DNA from: Paenibacillus sp. G2S3 | GTDB lineage: Bacteria > Bacillota > Bacilli > Paenibacillales > Paenibacillaceae | DNA: 64,000 nucleotides | Reading direction: 5' to 3' | Assembly (NCBI RefSeq): GCF_030123105.1 | Contig: NZ_CP126095.1 | Location: 4,650,001-4,714,000 of the forward strand | Shown: in pieces, positions 17,737 to 25,447 of the stretch | How positions within the stretch are numbered: the stretch's first letter is position 1 | Layout: each line of letters opens with the position of its first letter | Made by a program: the position numbers and the translations under genes | Notes under the pieces: model-generated | What the model was told of the DNA's origin: nothing | What the model saw: only the letters and a program-made list of their open reading frames with translations | Databases searched by the model: none

Positions 17737-18570
17737 CTATATTATGAATGCAGGGATTATCCTTCCATCGATATCAGTAAAACCATACTTTTCAGCAAGC
17801 GTTCCAACCTGCTGCGGCTCACCGGACATGGACATAACCTTCGGATCAGCAGCCAGTGCAGTCACAGCTCGACCAATATATGTCGTCGATTCACTCATTT
17901 TCAGCTCCTCGACTTCTTGCCAATGTTCCTCATCTGTATTCATGGCTTCTAGAACCGCTTCTGTTCTCATCCATCCAGGTGAAAGTGGGATAACCGCAAT
18001 ACCATCATCCTTTAACTCCTGTGACAGACCAAAGGCCATACGTAATAGTGTATTTTTTGAAAGATCATAGTAAAAGTTGCCTAAATATTTATAATGATCC
18101 CAGAAGGTTGTATGGATAATTAGACCATCATTTTTTGCCTTGCGCATGAGGGGAATTGCGTAATAATTCGTGATCAACTGTGCTCTCACACCGGCATTAA
18201 ACATATTGTCCCAATGAGCTGTAGGCAACTCCCAAAAAGGCTTCTGCTCGACAGCTAGATCGTTACCTCCCCATACGTTATTCACTAAGATATCGAGTCG
18301 CCCCTGCTCTTCAGCGATCTGACGAATCACTGCTTCTGTTTCCTGATCCTTCGTATGGTCACATCGTATTACCGCACCAGAACCTCCACGCTCTTTTATT
18401 TCTCTAAGTACGCTATCTATACTCCCCTTAATATGTTCTGTGGTGGAGACATCTGTGGTTCTCCCTGTAATATAGACAAAAGCACCTCTTCTTGCTAATT
18501 CTAAAGCGATCCCCTTGCCAGCACCTCTGCTGCTCCCGGTAACCAGTGCGACTTTCCCTTTCAATGTCAT
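17737..18570 (-). CDS. SDR family NAD(P)-dependent oxidoreductase
   Basis: A short-chain dehydrogenase/reductase of 277 residues. It has the cofactor motif TGSSRGAGKG (TGxxxGxG) near residue 12, NNVWGG in place of the NNAG motif, and the catalytic YDLSK (YxxxK). The pattern is close to the DHRS1-like subgroup; the substrate is unknown. I choose ATG 18570 (AAAGGG about ten bases upstream) over the in-frame ATG at 18591, which has no ribosome-binding site. It is divergent from a WYL-type regulator with a perfect inverted repeat in between, which suggests it is a target of that regulator. Confidence 0.85.
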   Translation of the reverse strand: MTLKGKVALVTGSSRGAGKGIALELARRGAFVYITGRTTDVSTTEHIKGSIDSVLREIKERGGSGAVIRCDHTKDQETEAVIRQIAEEQGRLDILVNNVWGGNDLAVEQKPFWELPTAHWDNMFNAGVRAQLITNYYAIPLMRKAKNDGLIIHTTFWDHYKYLGNFYYDLSKNTLLRMAFGLSQELKDDGIAVIPLSPGWMRTEAVLEAMNTDEEHWQEVEELKMSESTTYIGRAVTALAADPKVMSMSGEPQQVGTLAEKYGFTDIDGRIIPAFII

Positions 18571-18645
18571 ATCCTTCAACCCTTTCCACATGAATTCAGA
18601 TTTCAGTATTCTGTGATCATTCCTTACGTTTTATAAGTATATCGT

Positions 18646-18674
18646 TTATATATGACATCAACTGACATATATAA
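18646..18674. promoter_or_regulatory. Candidate operator: 9-bp inverted repeat between SDR and WYL regulator
   Basis: TTATATATG (18646-18654) and CATATATAA (18666-18674) form a perfect inverted repeat with an 11-base spacer, midway in the only non-coding gap between the two divergent genes. Confidence 0.5.
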
Positions 18675-18743
18675 TATAATCATGATTTAGAAATGATTAG
18701 TGGGGATCGTACAATAATTAATACGAGGAGAAATAATAGCCTA

Positions 18744-19700
18744 ATGAGAGCCGACCGTTTGTTATCTATATTGCTTCTGTTGCAAAACCGTGGAAAAATG
18801 ACTTCTCGCGAACTGGCCGAAACACTCGAAGTGTCAGAACGAACTGTGTTTAGAGATATGGAAGCATTAAGTGCTTCAGGGATACCCATTTTAGCTGAAC
18901 GCGGGCGTGAAGGTGGCTGGATGCTTACAGAAGGGTACCGTACCTCCCTAACGGGCATGAAGCCACAAGAGATTGGTTCGCTGCTTCTGTCCGCTGACTC
19001 CTCAATAATGAAGGATCTGGGAATACAGGATGACTTCTCTTCAGCTGTTCTCAAACTGGAGGCGGCTTCCTCACATCGAACTAGCAACCCAGCAAATTAC
19101 CTTAGCGAGCGCATTCATATTGACGGTGCCAGTTGGCATCCTTCCGATGAGACATATCCATTCCTTTCTGTCCTGCAGGGAGCTCTTTGGGATGACCGCA
19201 AAGTAAAAATCACTTATCTTAGGAACGACGAGACTAAGGTCCGTATGATTGAACCTCTTGGATTAGTTGCAAAACGAGGAGTATGGTATGTTGTGGCCAA
19301 AAGCGAGAATGAGCTACGGACCTTTCGTGTGTCCAGATTAGTTAACGTTGAGGAAACCCATGAATGGTTCAACAGGCCTAACAATTTTGATTTAAAGCGT
19401 TACTGGGAAGAGTCCACCACGGCCTTTAAAGCAGCGCTGCCAAAGTACCCGGCAAAACTAAGGGTTAGAGCTTCTGTGTTAAAAGAATTGCAGCGGGAAA
19501 GATTTGTCACTCTCCATTTGCTAGAACCATCTAGAGATGCAGAGTGGGTGAACGTAGATGCTGAATTTAATACGATCGAATCGGCCTGCCGAATCACCCT
19601 ATCCTTTAGTCCCTCAGTTATTGTTCTTGCACCACAAGAACTTTTAGAGATGGTAAGGTCTGCTATCGCAACAATTCACGCTATATATGAGGATTTTTGA
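18744..19700 (+). CDS. Helix-turn-helix transcriptional regulator with WYL domain (YafY/DeoR-like)
   Basis: The N-terminal winged HTH ([20 protein letters not shown], then [18 protein letters not shown]) is the HTH_11/DeoR type, followed by a central WYL ligand-sensing domain (residues about 140-220, with [11 protein letters not shown] and FRVSRL) and a C-terminal extension, 318 residues in all. Such proteins are usually repressors of a divergent neighbour, responding to an unknown ligand or single-stranded nucleic acid. The start ATG 18744 follows GAGGAG at a long spacing (about 13). It ends four bases after the first possible codon of the next frame but the chemoreceptor start is well downstream. 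Confidence 0.85.
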   Translation: MRADRLLSILLLLQNRGKMTSRELAETLEVSERTVFRDMEALSASGIPILAERGREGGWMLTEGYRTSLTGMKPQEIGSLLLSADSSIMKDLGIQDDFSSAVLKLEAASSHRTSNPANYLSERIHIDGASWHPSDETYPFLSVLQGALWDDRKVKITYLRNDETKVRMIEPLGLVAKRGVWYVVAKSENELRTFRVSRLVNVEETHEWFNRPNNFDLKRYWEESTTAFKAALPKYPAKLRVRASVLKELQRERFVTLHLLEPSRDAEWVNVDAEFNTIESACRITLSFSPSVIVLAPQELLEMVRSAIATIHAIYEDF

Positions 19701-19822
19701 CAATAATTCTAAAGAACTACTATTTAATGATGATTTATGTCAGTTCTTACTATAGACCAATCACCTTTAAATCCCATATAATAACACCAATACATAATAT
19801 TAATAAGGAGGACATTATACCA

Positions 19823-21073
19823 ATGAACTGGATGCATAAACTTCCGTTAAAACAAAGAATTGTTGCCGGATGTTACCTCGTTGCCGCATTATTTGCTATT
19901 CCTGTTTTAGTTACTTTTATGATCTTAGGCAACATTATTTTGGGTATTGTTCTAGTAGTTGTTCTAGCTGCCTTAACTTTTCCCGTTGCCCGCTTTATCG
20001 AGAGAACGCTTACATCTTCTTTTGATGACATCGCGAATGTGTCTCATAGTATTTCAAAAGGGGATTTTACTAGTAGGGCCGATGAGAACGGGTCTATGGG
20101 GGATGTAAGTCGTTCCTTTAATACTATGATTGACAAGCTCAAGAAGATTCTGACAGAAGCTTCGCAAATTACTCGCCAAGTCATGGATGCAAGCCGCGGA
20201 ATCGAAGATAAGAATCAGAATTTGAAAATTGTCATGGCACAGGTAGCCTCTTCATCCAACGAGCTAGCTCTGGGTGCAAATGAAATATCTACAGATATCG
20301 CTGAAATGACAGAATCTATTAAAGATATTGAGAATAAGGTATCCAATTATACGAACTCAACGAAAGAAATGAACAGACGTTCAATACATACATTAGAACT
20401 AGTTGAACAAGGACGACAATCCGTTGATACTCAAGCTGAAGGCATGCGTAAAAATATTCAGGCTACTCAAAAAGTAGCGGATACTATCGAAGCCCTTTCT
20501 CATAACGCTCGAGGAATTACGATGATCACCAAAACCATCACAGAGATCGCAGAGCAGACCAACCTCTTATCGCTGAATGCTTCCATCGAAGCAGCACGTG
20601 CCGGAGAACATGGTCGAGGATTTGCTGTAGTCGCACAGGAGGTTCGTAAGCTTGCTGAGGAATCAACGGCTTCAACGAAGGAAGTCTTCGGTTTAGTTCG
20701 GAGCATTGAAACTGATATTAAACAAGCGATTGACAATATCGCTATCAACGAAGAAGTCGTACAGGTACAGAATGAGATGATCACTCAATCTGCTCATATC
20801 TTTGCTCAAATTGTGCAAAGTGTGCAATATATTACTGAACAGATTTCTTCCTTCTCTTCTGAAAGTGATCTGATGTTAGAAAGTGCCTTGAAAATTTCAA
20901 GTGCAATAGAGAATATCTCTGCGATCACGCAGCAAACCGCTGCCGGCACCGAAGAAGTATCGGCCGCTATGAATGAACAAATTAATGCCCTGCAGTCCGT
21001 CGCAGAAGAAACTGAGAAAATGACTCAGGCTGTATTCAATCTACAGAAAACGATCCACATTTTCAAATTTTAA
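19823..21073 (+). CDS. Short methyl-accepting chemotaxis protein
   Basis: The 416-residue receptor has two adjacent membrane helices (about residues 15-60) with almost no extracellular loop, a HAMP-like segment (residues 60-115) and a cytoplasmic signalling domain with the hairpin-tip sequence [20 protein letters not shown] and [18 protein letters not shown]. Because it has no periplasmic sensor, it probably senses an intracellular or membrane signal. ATG 19823 is chosen for AGGAGG 11 bases upstream; the frame open to 19697 lacks this. A strong terminator follows, so it is monocistronic. It is the immediate upstream neighbour of the c-di-GMP-controlled cluster. Confidence 0.93.
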   Translation: MNWMHKLPLKQRIVAGCYLVAALFAIPVLVTFMILGNIILGIVLVVVLAALTFPVARFIERTLTSSFDDIANVSHSISKGDFTSRADENGSMGDVSRSFNTMIDKLKKILTEASQITRQVMDASRGIEDKNQNLKIVMAQVASSSNELALGANEISTDIAEMTESIKDIENKVSNYTNSTKEMNRRSIHTLELVEQGRQSVDTQAEGMRKNIQATQKVADTIEALSHNARGITMITKTITEIAEQTNLLSLNASIEAARAGEHGRGFAVVAQEVRKLAEESTASTKEVFGLVRSIETDIKQAIDNIAINEEVVQVQNEMITQSAHIFAQIVQSVQYITEQISSFSSESDLMLESALKISSAIENISAITQQTAAGTEEVSAAMNEQINALQSVAEETEKMTQAVFNLQKTIHIFKF

Positions 21074-21102
21074 GTAAATAACAAATCGTATAAACAAATC
21101 CA

Positions 21103-21141
21103 AAAACTGCCCCTAAGTTTTTTCTTAGGAGCAGTTTTTTT
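21103..21141 (+). terminator. Rho-independent terminator after the chemoreceptor gene
   Basis: AAACTGC-CCCTAAG pairs with CTTAGG-A-GCAGTTT, then a T run. It separates the receptor from the riboswitch promoter. Confidence 0.9.
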
Positions 21142-21206
21142 ATATTTATTATTTCATAGGTTGGACAAGAATTTCGTCAAAATTCGAGTTAATTTGCAAG
21201 AATATA

Positions 21207-21235
21207 TTGACAAAGTATCTCTAGGAATATATTGT
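21207..21235 (+). promoter_or_regulatory. Sigma-A-type promoter for the c-di-GMP riboswitch transcript
   Basis: TTGACA (21207-21212), 17-base spacer, TATTGT (21230-21235), about 40 bases ahead of the aptamer. Confidence 0.7.
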
Positions 21236-21271
21236 AAAGGAAAATTCTTCTTATAAATTTTAAAATTAATA

Positions 21272-21438
21272 TTGGCAAAATCTTCGAAAGAGGATGACGC
21301 AAAACCATGGATCTACAGCCTCATTTTAATCTGAGGCCATGACAGCCAGGTTGCTGAAAACCAAGACGACTGGACTATTGTTCAGTCTCTATGGCGATTT
21401 ATGCTTCCAACCTGTGCCCTATTTCAGAGCACAGGTTT
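21272..21438 (+). promoter_or_regulatory. Cyclic di-GMP-I (GEMM-I) riboswitch with terminator
   Basis: The aptamer carries the GEMM-I landmarks in order: GGCAAAA, a hairpin closed by a GAAA tetraloop (CTTCGAAAGAG), TGACGCAAAACC, CTACAGCC, a variable hairpin and GACAGCCAGGTTGCTGAA. Downstream, AACCTGTGC (21409-21417) pairs with GCACAGGTT (21429-21437) to form a terminator-like hairpin. CAGGTTG in the aptamer (21347-21353) can pair instead with CAACCTG (21408-21414), the 5' arm of that hairpin. This suggests a transcriptional OFF switch in which c-di-GMP lowers expression of the ThDP enzyme gene. The T tract is short, so the switch direction is inferred. Confidence 0.88.
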
Positions 21439-21486
21439 TCTAATGTTTAATTTCAAAATAACAATCAACTTGTGAGGTGTATTTTT

Positions 21487-23121
21487 TTGAAGACAGTCGC
21501 AGATTACATGTCGGAAGCACTACGGAACCTAGGTGTTACCCATTCCTTTGGTATTATTGGCAAATCCATTTGTCCTATCGTTCTTAAAATGGTAGATTAC
21601 GGTATTGAATTTATTCCTGGGAGACATGAGTCCAGTTCCGGCTTCGAAGCAGCTGGGTATGCGCTGAAAACTGGAAAACTAGGTGTAGCATTTGGTACTT
21701 CAGGTCCTGGTGGAACAAACCTATTAACTGCAGCAGCACATGCTAAGGCTAACAACCTACCTGTCCTATTTATTACTGGCCATCAATCTATCAAAGAGCT
21801 TGGTATTCCCCAATGTCAGGACTCTACCTCTTTTCTAGCTGATTTAGCTGATATGTTTAGACCTGCCACCTTATATAGCAAGCTTATTGAACGTGGAGAT
21901 CACTTTAGCACAATCTTTAATCATGCCATATCCATTGCTTTGAGCGGTAATCGTGGTCCAGTTCACCTTTGTATTCCCTTTGATGTGCAAACGGAATTGC
22001 TAGAGGAATGTAATATTGTAATCCCTGAACGCGAATCACTTGTTAGCCACGCTAATATCGACCGTGTACTTGATGCTATAAATAACTCAAAGAATCCAAT
22101 CATTATCGCTGGTAAAGGCGTTAACCGTTCAGGAGCACATAGTGAGCTAATTCAATTAGCGGAAACATTTAATATTCCTGTAGTTACATCTCCAGGTGGT
22201 AAAGGGGCTATAACTTGGGATCATCCACTCTATCACGGTCCAATTGGAGTAGGCGGTTGTTCCCATGGGGATGACTTGCTGAATCAAAGTGATCTATTTA
22301 TCGTTCTCGGCTCACGTTTAAGTGATATGACTATTTGTAATCTTAAAAGGGAAAATCATCCTGCAACATTAATTCAGTTTGATAGCGATCCGACTTTTGT
22401 CGGAAAAATATTGTTCTCTAAAACGATTCCTGTGACTGGAGATCTACGCGACAATCTAGTTTGCTATCTTAATAACATTGACACGAACAACATCACAAAA
22501 CGCGAAGCACCAACAAATCCCGGTTATACCGAAGAGCTTCCGATTTTACCAAACCTTTCACTTGCATCGGTCTTGAGTACGATGAGTGATTTGATTCCCT
22601 ATAACAGCACAGTCTTTGTTGATGATGGTAGCCACGGTTTCCATGCTGCCAAATGGTACAAGGTTAAGAAACCTGGCAGTTTTGTTTTCGATGCTTACTT
22701 TGCTTGTATGGGTAATTCCATCGGGATGGCGATTGGTGCAAAGGTTGCTGCTCCAGAAGAAACGATCTTCTGTATTACAGGAGACGGCTGCTTTATGATG
22801 CTAGGGGCAGAGATTAACGCTGCTGTCTGCAAGAATATTCCTGTCATATTCATTGTTGTTAATAATAAACAGCTAGATATGGCTCTAAAAGGTATGGAAA
22901 AAACTACAGGACGTATTGACGGAACGATCTACGAAGTCCCTATGGACGCTGCGAAATTCGCAGAATCACTAGGTGCTACGGGTTACAAATGTGAGACAGC
23001 GGAGGAGTTCGAAACAGCCATCAAGGACGCTGTTGCAATCAACCGTGTTGCCGTCATTGAACTGTTAACAGACCGTGATGAGGTCCCTCCGACTGCTCAC
23101 CGTACTTTAAACCTAAATTAG
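21487..23121 (+). CDS. ThDP-dependent enzyme, acetolactate-synthase-like
   Basis: The 544-residue protein has the three domains of the ThDP decarboxylase/carboligase family. The catalytic Glu that activates the cofactor is E48 (GRHESSSGF), the TSGPGGTNL loop follows, and the ThDP/Mg motif GDGCFMMLGAEIN...VVNN is at about residues 430-460. It resembles acetolactate synthase and sulfopyruvate decarboxylase but lacks ilv neighbours, so a biosynthetic acyloin-forming or decarboxylating role is likely. The TTG at 21487 is chosen because GTGAGGTG lies eight bases upstream. It is the first gene behind the c-di-GMP riboswitch and is followed after 16 bases by the CMD-like gene. Confidence 0.88.
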   Translation: MKTVADYMSEALRNLGVTHSFGIIGKSICPIVLKMVDYGIEFIPGRHESSSGFEAAGYALKTGKLGVAFGTSGPGGTNLLTAAAHAKANNLPVLFITGHQSIKELGIPQCQDSTSFLADLADMFRPATLYSKLIERGDHFSTIFNHAISIALSGNRGPVHLCIPFDVQTELLEECNIVIPERESLVSHANIDRVLDAINNSKNPIIIAGKGVNRSGAHSELIQLAETFNIPVVTSPGGKGAITWDHPLYHGPIGVGGCSHGDDLLNQSDLFIVLGSRLSDMTICNLKRENHPATLIQFDSDPTFVGKILFSKTIPVTGDLRDNLVCYLNNIDTNNITKREAPTNPGYTEELPILPNLSLASVLSTMSDLIPYNSTVFVDDGSHGFHAAKWYKVKKPGSFVFDAYFACMGNSIGMAIGAKVAAPEETIFCITGDGCFMMLGAEINAAVCKNIPVIFIVVNNKQLDMALKGMEKTTGRIDGTIYEVPMDAAKFAESLGATGYKCETAEEFETAIKDAVAINRVAVIELLTDRDEVPPTAHRTLNLN

Positions 23122-23137
23122 GAGGTCACTATTCACT

Positions 23138-23506
23138 ATGAAAGAAAATGTAAACAGTGGTCTTAACCACTTCACGAATCTCTCAGGAGATTACGGCGCT
23201 AAAGCACTGGCTCCGATTAAAGAACATTTCCCTGACTTGGCTGAATTTATTATGGGGAATGCCTACGGCGATATTTTTCAACGCAACACAATCGAAGCTG
23301 ACTGGAAGGAAATCGCAGTTATCTCTGCTCTGATTGCGATGGGTCAGTTTGATCAATTGGGTGTTCATTATGTTATGGCTCTTCGTGTGGGAGTTACTGT
23401 AGAACAACTCAAAGGTATTCTATTACACTTAGTACCCGCTATAGGGGCACCTAGAATCATCACGGCTTTTAATATTCTTCTTGAAACGATAGAAGAAATA
23501 AAGTAA
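23138..23506 (+). CDS. Carboxymuconolactone decarboxylase-like protein
   Basis: The 122-residue, all-helical protein matches the CMD/AhpD fold (DWKEIAVISALIAMGQFDQLGVHYVMALRVGVTVEQLKGILLH in pattern). It contains no cysteine at all, so it cannot be an AhpD-type CxxC peroxidase and is closer to true gamma-carboxymuconolactone decarboxylases or to uncharacterised members. AGGAGG precedes the ATG. It is 16 bases behind the ThDP enzyme gene and is almost certainly co-transcribed with it. The reaction is unknown; in context it could act on the product of the ThDP enzyme. Confidence 0.8.
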   Translation: MKENVNSGLNHFTNLSGDYGAKALAPIKEHFPDLAEFIMGNAYGDIFQRNTIEADWKEIAVISALIAMGQFDQLGVHYVMALRVGVTVEQLKGILLHLVPAIGAPRIITAFNILLETIEEIK

Positions 23507-23547
23507 TTAATAATCCGACATAAAGTTACACATTTCGACTTTTTTTA

Positions 23548-23576
23548 TTGGGAATTAAATATACTATGCCTATAAT
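23548..23576 (+). promoter_or_regulatory. Candidate internal promoter before the STAS-like gene
   Basis: TTGGGA (23548-23553), 17-base spacer, perfect TATAAT (23571-23576). It lies in the 209-base gap after the CMD gene and could give the last two genes their own expression. The rest of the gap shows no clear terminator. Confidence 0.55.
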
Positions 23577-23715
23577 AGAGTTAAAATATTCCAATATTAA
23601 TACTGTCTATTATGGTTACATGTCGTAAAAAAACAGTTTATATGGATATTCACCCGGCTGTTAATTACAGTCAAACTATTATTAGCAAAATCATAATAAT
23701 GGGAGAGATGTTAAC

Positions 23716-24066
23716 GTGGGACAATTTATTTTGAAGACAGACACCGCTAAAAAAGTGATCAATATCGAGCTGGAAGGAACATTTTCTGAAGAAGATGGGA
23801 TGAAATCTATCCAAGCTTATCAACAAACTATTAATCCTATCCATCCAGCAGACTATGAATTGCAAATCGACTGCAGAAAGCTAAATGTAACTGCACCTGA
23901 TGTTGTACCTCTTTTGGAAGGTTGCTTCGTAATGTTTAAGAATGATGGATTTGTAAAAGTAAATCTAACCCTTGAGAATAACCCAATTCTTAAAATGCAG
24001 CTTGCTCGTCTGGGTCGTAAAGCAGGACTAGATAACATCGAGATCATTTCTACCGTTACCGTTTAG
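23716..24066 (+). CDS. STAS/SpoIIAA-like protein of unknown role
   Basis: The 116-residue protein begins at GTG 23716 behind GGGAGAG. An alternation of strands and helices (KKVINIELEGTFSEEDG..., then YELQIDCRKLNVTAPDVVPLLEGC) suggests the SpoIIAA/STAS-like or Sec14-like fold found in small regulatory proteins. The conserved phosphorylatable Ser of anti-anti-sigma factors is not evident. It sits between the CMD-like and KAS III-like genes, so it may be a partner or regulator for the pathway. This is an inference from fold impression and position only. Confidence 0.65.
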   Translation: MGQFILKTDTAKKVINIELEGTFSEEDGMKSIQAYQQTINPIHPADYELQIDCRKLNVTAPDVVPLLEGCFVMFKNDGFVKVNLTLENNPILKMQLARLGRKAGLDNIEIISTVTV

Positions 24067-24115
24067 TTCTTCATTTAATTTCAAAAAAACTATAGAGTCT
24101 TTCAGGAGGATTCAT

Positions 24116-25108
24116 ATGACCGGGATTCGTATTCAAGACATTGATATCTATCATCCTAGTAATAAAGTTGGTAACGACTTTTTCATTAAGCATTTTGACG
24201 AAAAGGGTATTGATATCAGAGGTCTACTGACCACTTTAGGTCGTGATACGCGCTATAGCATTAAGAATGAGGAAGAAAATTCCCTAACGATGGCTTTCGA
24301 GGCTGCCAGTAATGTGTTGGATAAAAATGGTCTCACTGGCGCTGATATCGATCTTATTGCCTATGCAAGTCAAACTCCTGAATATATCTTTCCTACTAAC
24401 TCTTTAATGATTCACCGTTTAATCAACGGCGCATCCCATACGATTTGCATTGATAGCAATGCTAACTGTGCGGGTATGACTGCTTCCGTTGAACAGGTGA
24501 GCCGCCAAATGCAAGCCAACCCTAGAATTAAACGTGCTTTGGTCATCGGGTCCGATTATGTAGCACCTCATGCAGACAAGAATGATCCTGTCTATTATGC
24601 TAACTTCGGTGATGCAGCTGCGGCAATCCTTCTTGAGCGCGATGATAATGCGGTAGGCTTCATTGACTCTATCTATCAAACAGACACATGTGTTTACGGC
24701 AACTCCAAGTTCCCGGCTGAAGGTTTGGCTAATCTGGGTAGAAAAGGCGTCGCGGCTGGAGAATTCAATGTGAAGTTCATTCCATTTGATGATTCCATTT
24801 GCGTAGATGCTGCTTCTGAATCGATTCGCACCCTTCTATCGGATAACAACATAGCGCCTGAATCTATTAAAGCAGCTTGTTTCTCACAGCTTTCACTGCC
24901 TAATATCGTTGATGTTTGTGATAAAGTGGGGATTGATCGCGATGTAGCGGTGTACATAGGGGATGAATTCGGATACACCTCAACTAGTAGCCCGTTCATT
25001 GCTCTACACAAAGCTATTACAACAGGAAAGATCGAACGTGGAGATAAAGTTCTGTTCTGGACAGTGGGCGCTGGATGGCAAAACGTAGCATTTGTTATTG
25101 AATATTAA
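24116..25108 (+). CDS. Divergent KAS III-fold enzyme (3-oxoacyl-ACP synthase III-like)
   Basis: The 330-residue protein is clearly of the FabH/thiolase fold: the active Cys is C118 in DSNANCAGM, and FGDAAAAILLE and the C-terminal FWTVGAGWQNVAFVIEY follow. Two catalytic residues are missing: the His of the usual HQAN motif aligns with Ser257 (CFSQLS), and the Asn of GNTS aligns with Tyr287 (FGYTST). Without them normal decarboxylative condensation is unlikely, so acyl transfer or a non-decarboxylative reaction fits better. The start ATG 24116 has AGGAGG upstream. It is the last gene of the cluster, before a bidirectional terminator. Confidence 0.85.
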   Translation: MTGIRIQDIDIYHPSNKVGNDFFIKHFDEKGIDIRGLLTTLGRDTRYSIKNEEENSLTMAFEAASNVLDKNGLTGADIDLIAYASQTPEYIFPTNSLMIHRLINGASHTICIDSNANCAGMTASVEQVSRQMQANPRIKRALVIGSDYVAPHADKNDPVYYANFGDAAAAILLERDDNAVGFIDSIYQTDTCVYGNSKFPAEGLANLGRKGVAAGEFNVKFIPFDDSICVDAASESIRTLLSDNNIAPESIKAACFSQLSLPNIVDVCDKVGIDRDVAVYIGDEFGYTSTSSPFIALHKAITTGKIERGDKVLFWTVGAGWQNVAFVIEY

Positions 25109-25120
25109 GACCTTACAACA

Positions 25121-25166
25121 TAAAAAGCGGCAGGCCAAGGATTATCCTTAGCTTGCCGCTTTTTAT
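25121..25166. terminator. Bidirectional terminator
   Basis: AAAAAGCGGCAGGCCAAGG pairs with CCTTAGCTTGCCGCTTTTT around ATTAT, with A and T runs on both sides, between two converging genes. Confidence 0.9.
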
Positions 25167-25185
25167 ATTGATCTGTCATTGGTTT

Positions 25186-25434
25186 TTAGGACTCGCTGGC
25201 AAAGGACAAACCCTTCTCCATGAGCGCACGCCGTAATTGATCAAGTGCCTTTGGTCCCATCCCATGTAGCTGCAGAAGCTCTGACTCAGTGAGCTTACTG
25301 ATCTGATCGATCTGTGTGTATCCAGCACCATGGAGTGCTCGAAGGGCAGGCTTGGCCAATCCAGTGGGAAAATCTGATTCCGTTTCGCCAAGCATTTCTA
25401 CAGTATCAGTTTCTCTACTTCTGTTGTTGGACAT
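25186..25434 (-). CDS. Helix-hairpin-helix (RNAP alpha-CTD-like) DNA-binding protein
   Basis: From ATG 25434 (AGGAG six bases upstream) the product has 82 residues. The C-terminal 65 residues (GLAKPALRALHGAGYTQIDQ, then LTESELLQLHGMGPKALDQLRRAL) form the tandem helix-hairpin-helix found in the RNA polymerase alpha C-terminal domain and similar small DNA-binding proteins. The in-frame ATG at 25464 also has GGGAG close by and would overlap the end of glpK. The function is unknown. Proximity to glpK suggests co-transcription. Confidence 0.75.
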   Translation of the reverse strand: MSNNRSRETDTVEMLGETESDFPTGLAKPALRALHGAGYTQIDQISKLTESELLQLHGMGPKALDQLRRALMEKGLSFASES

Positions 25435-25447
25435 ATGCATCTCCTGA

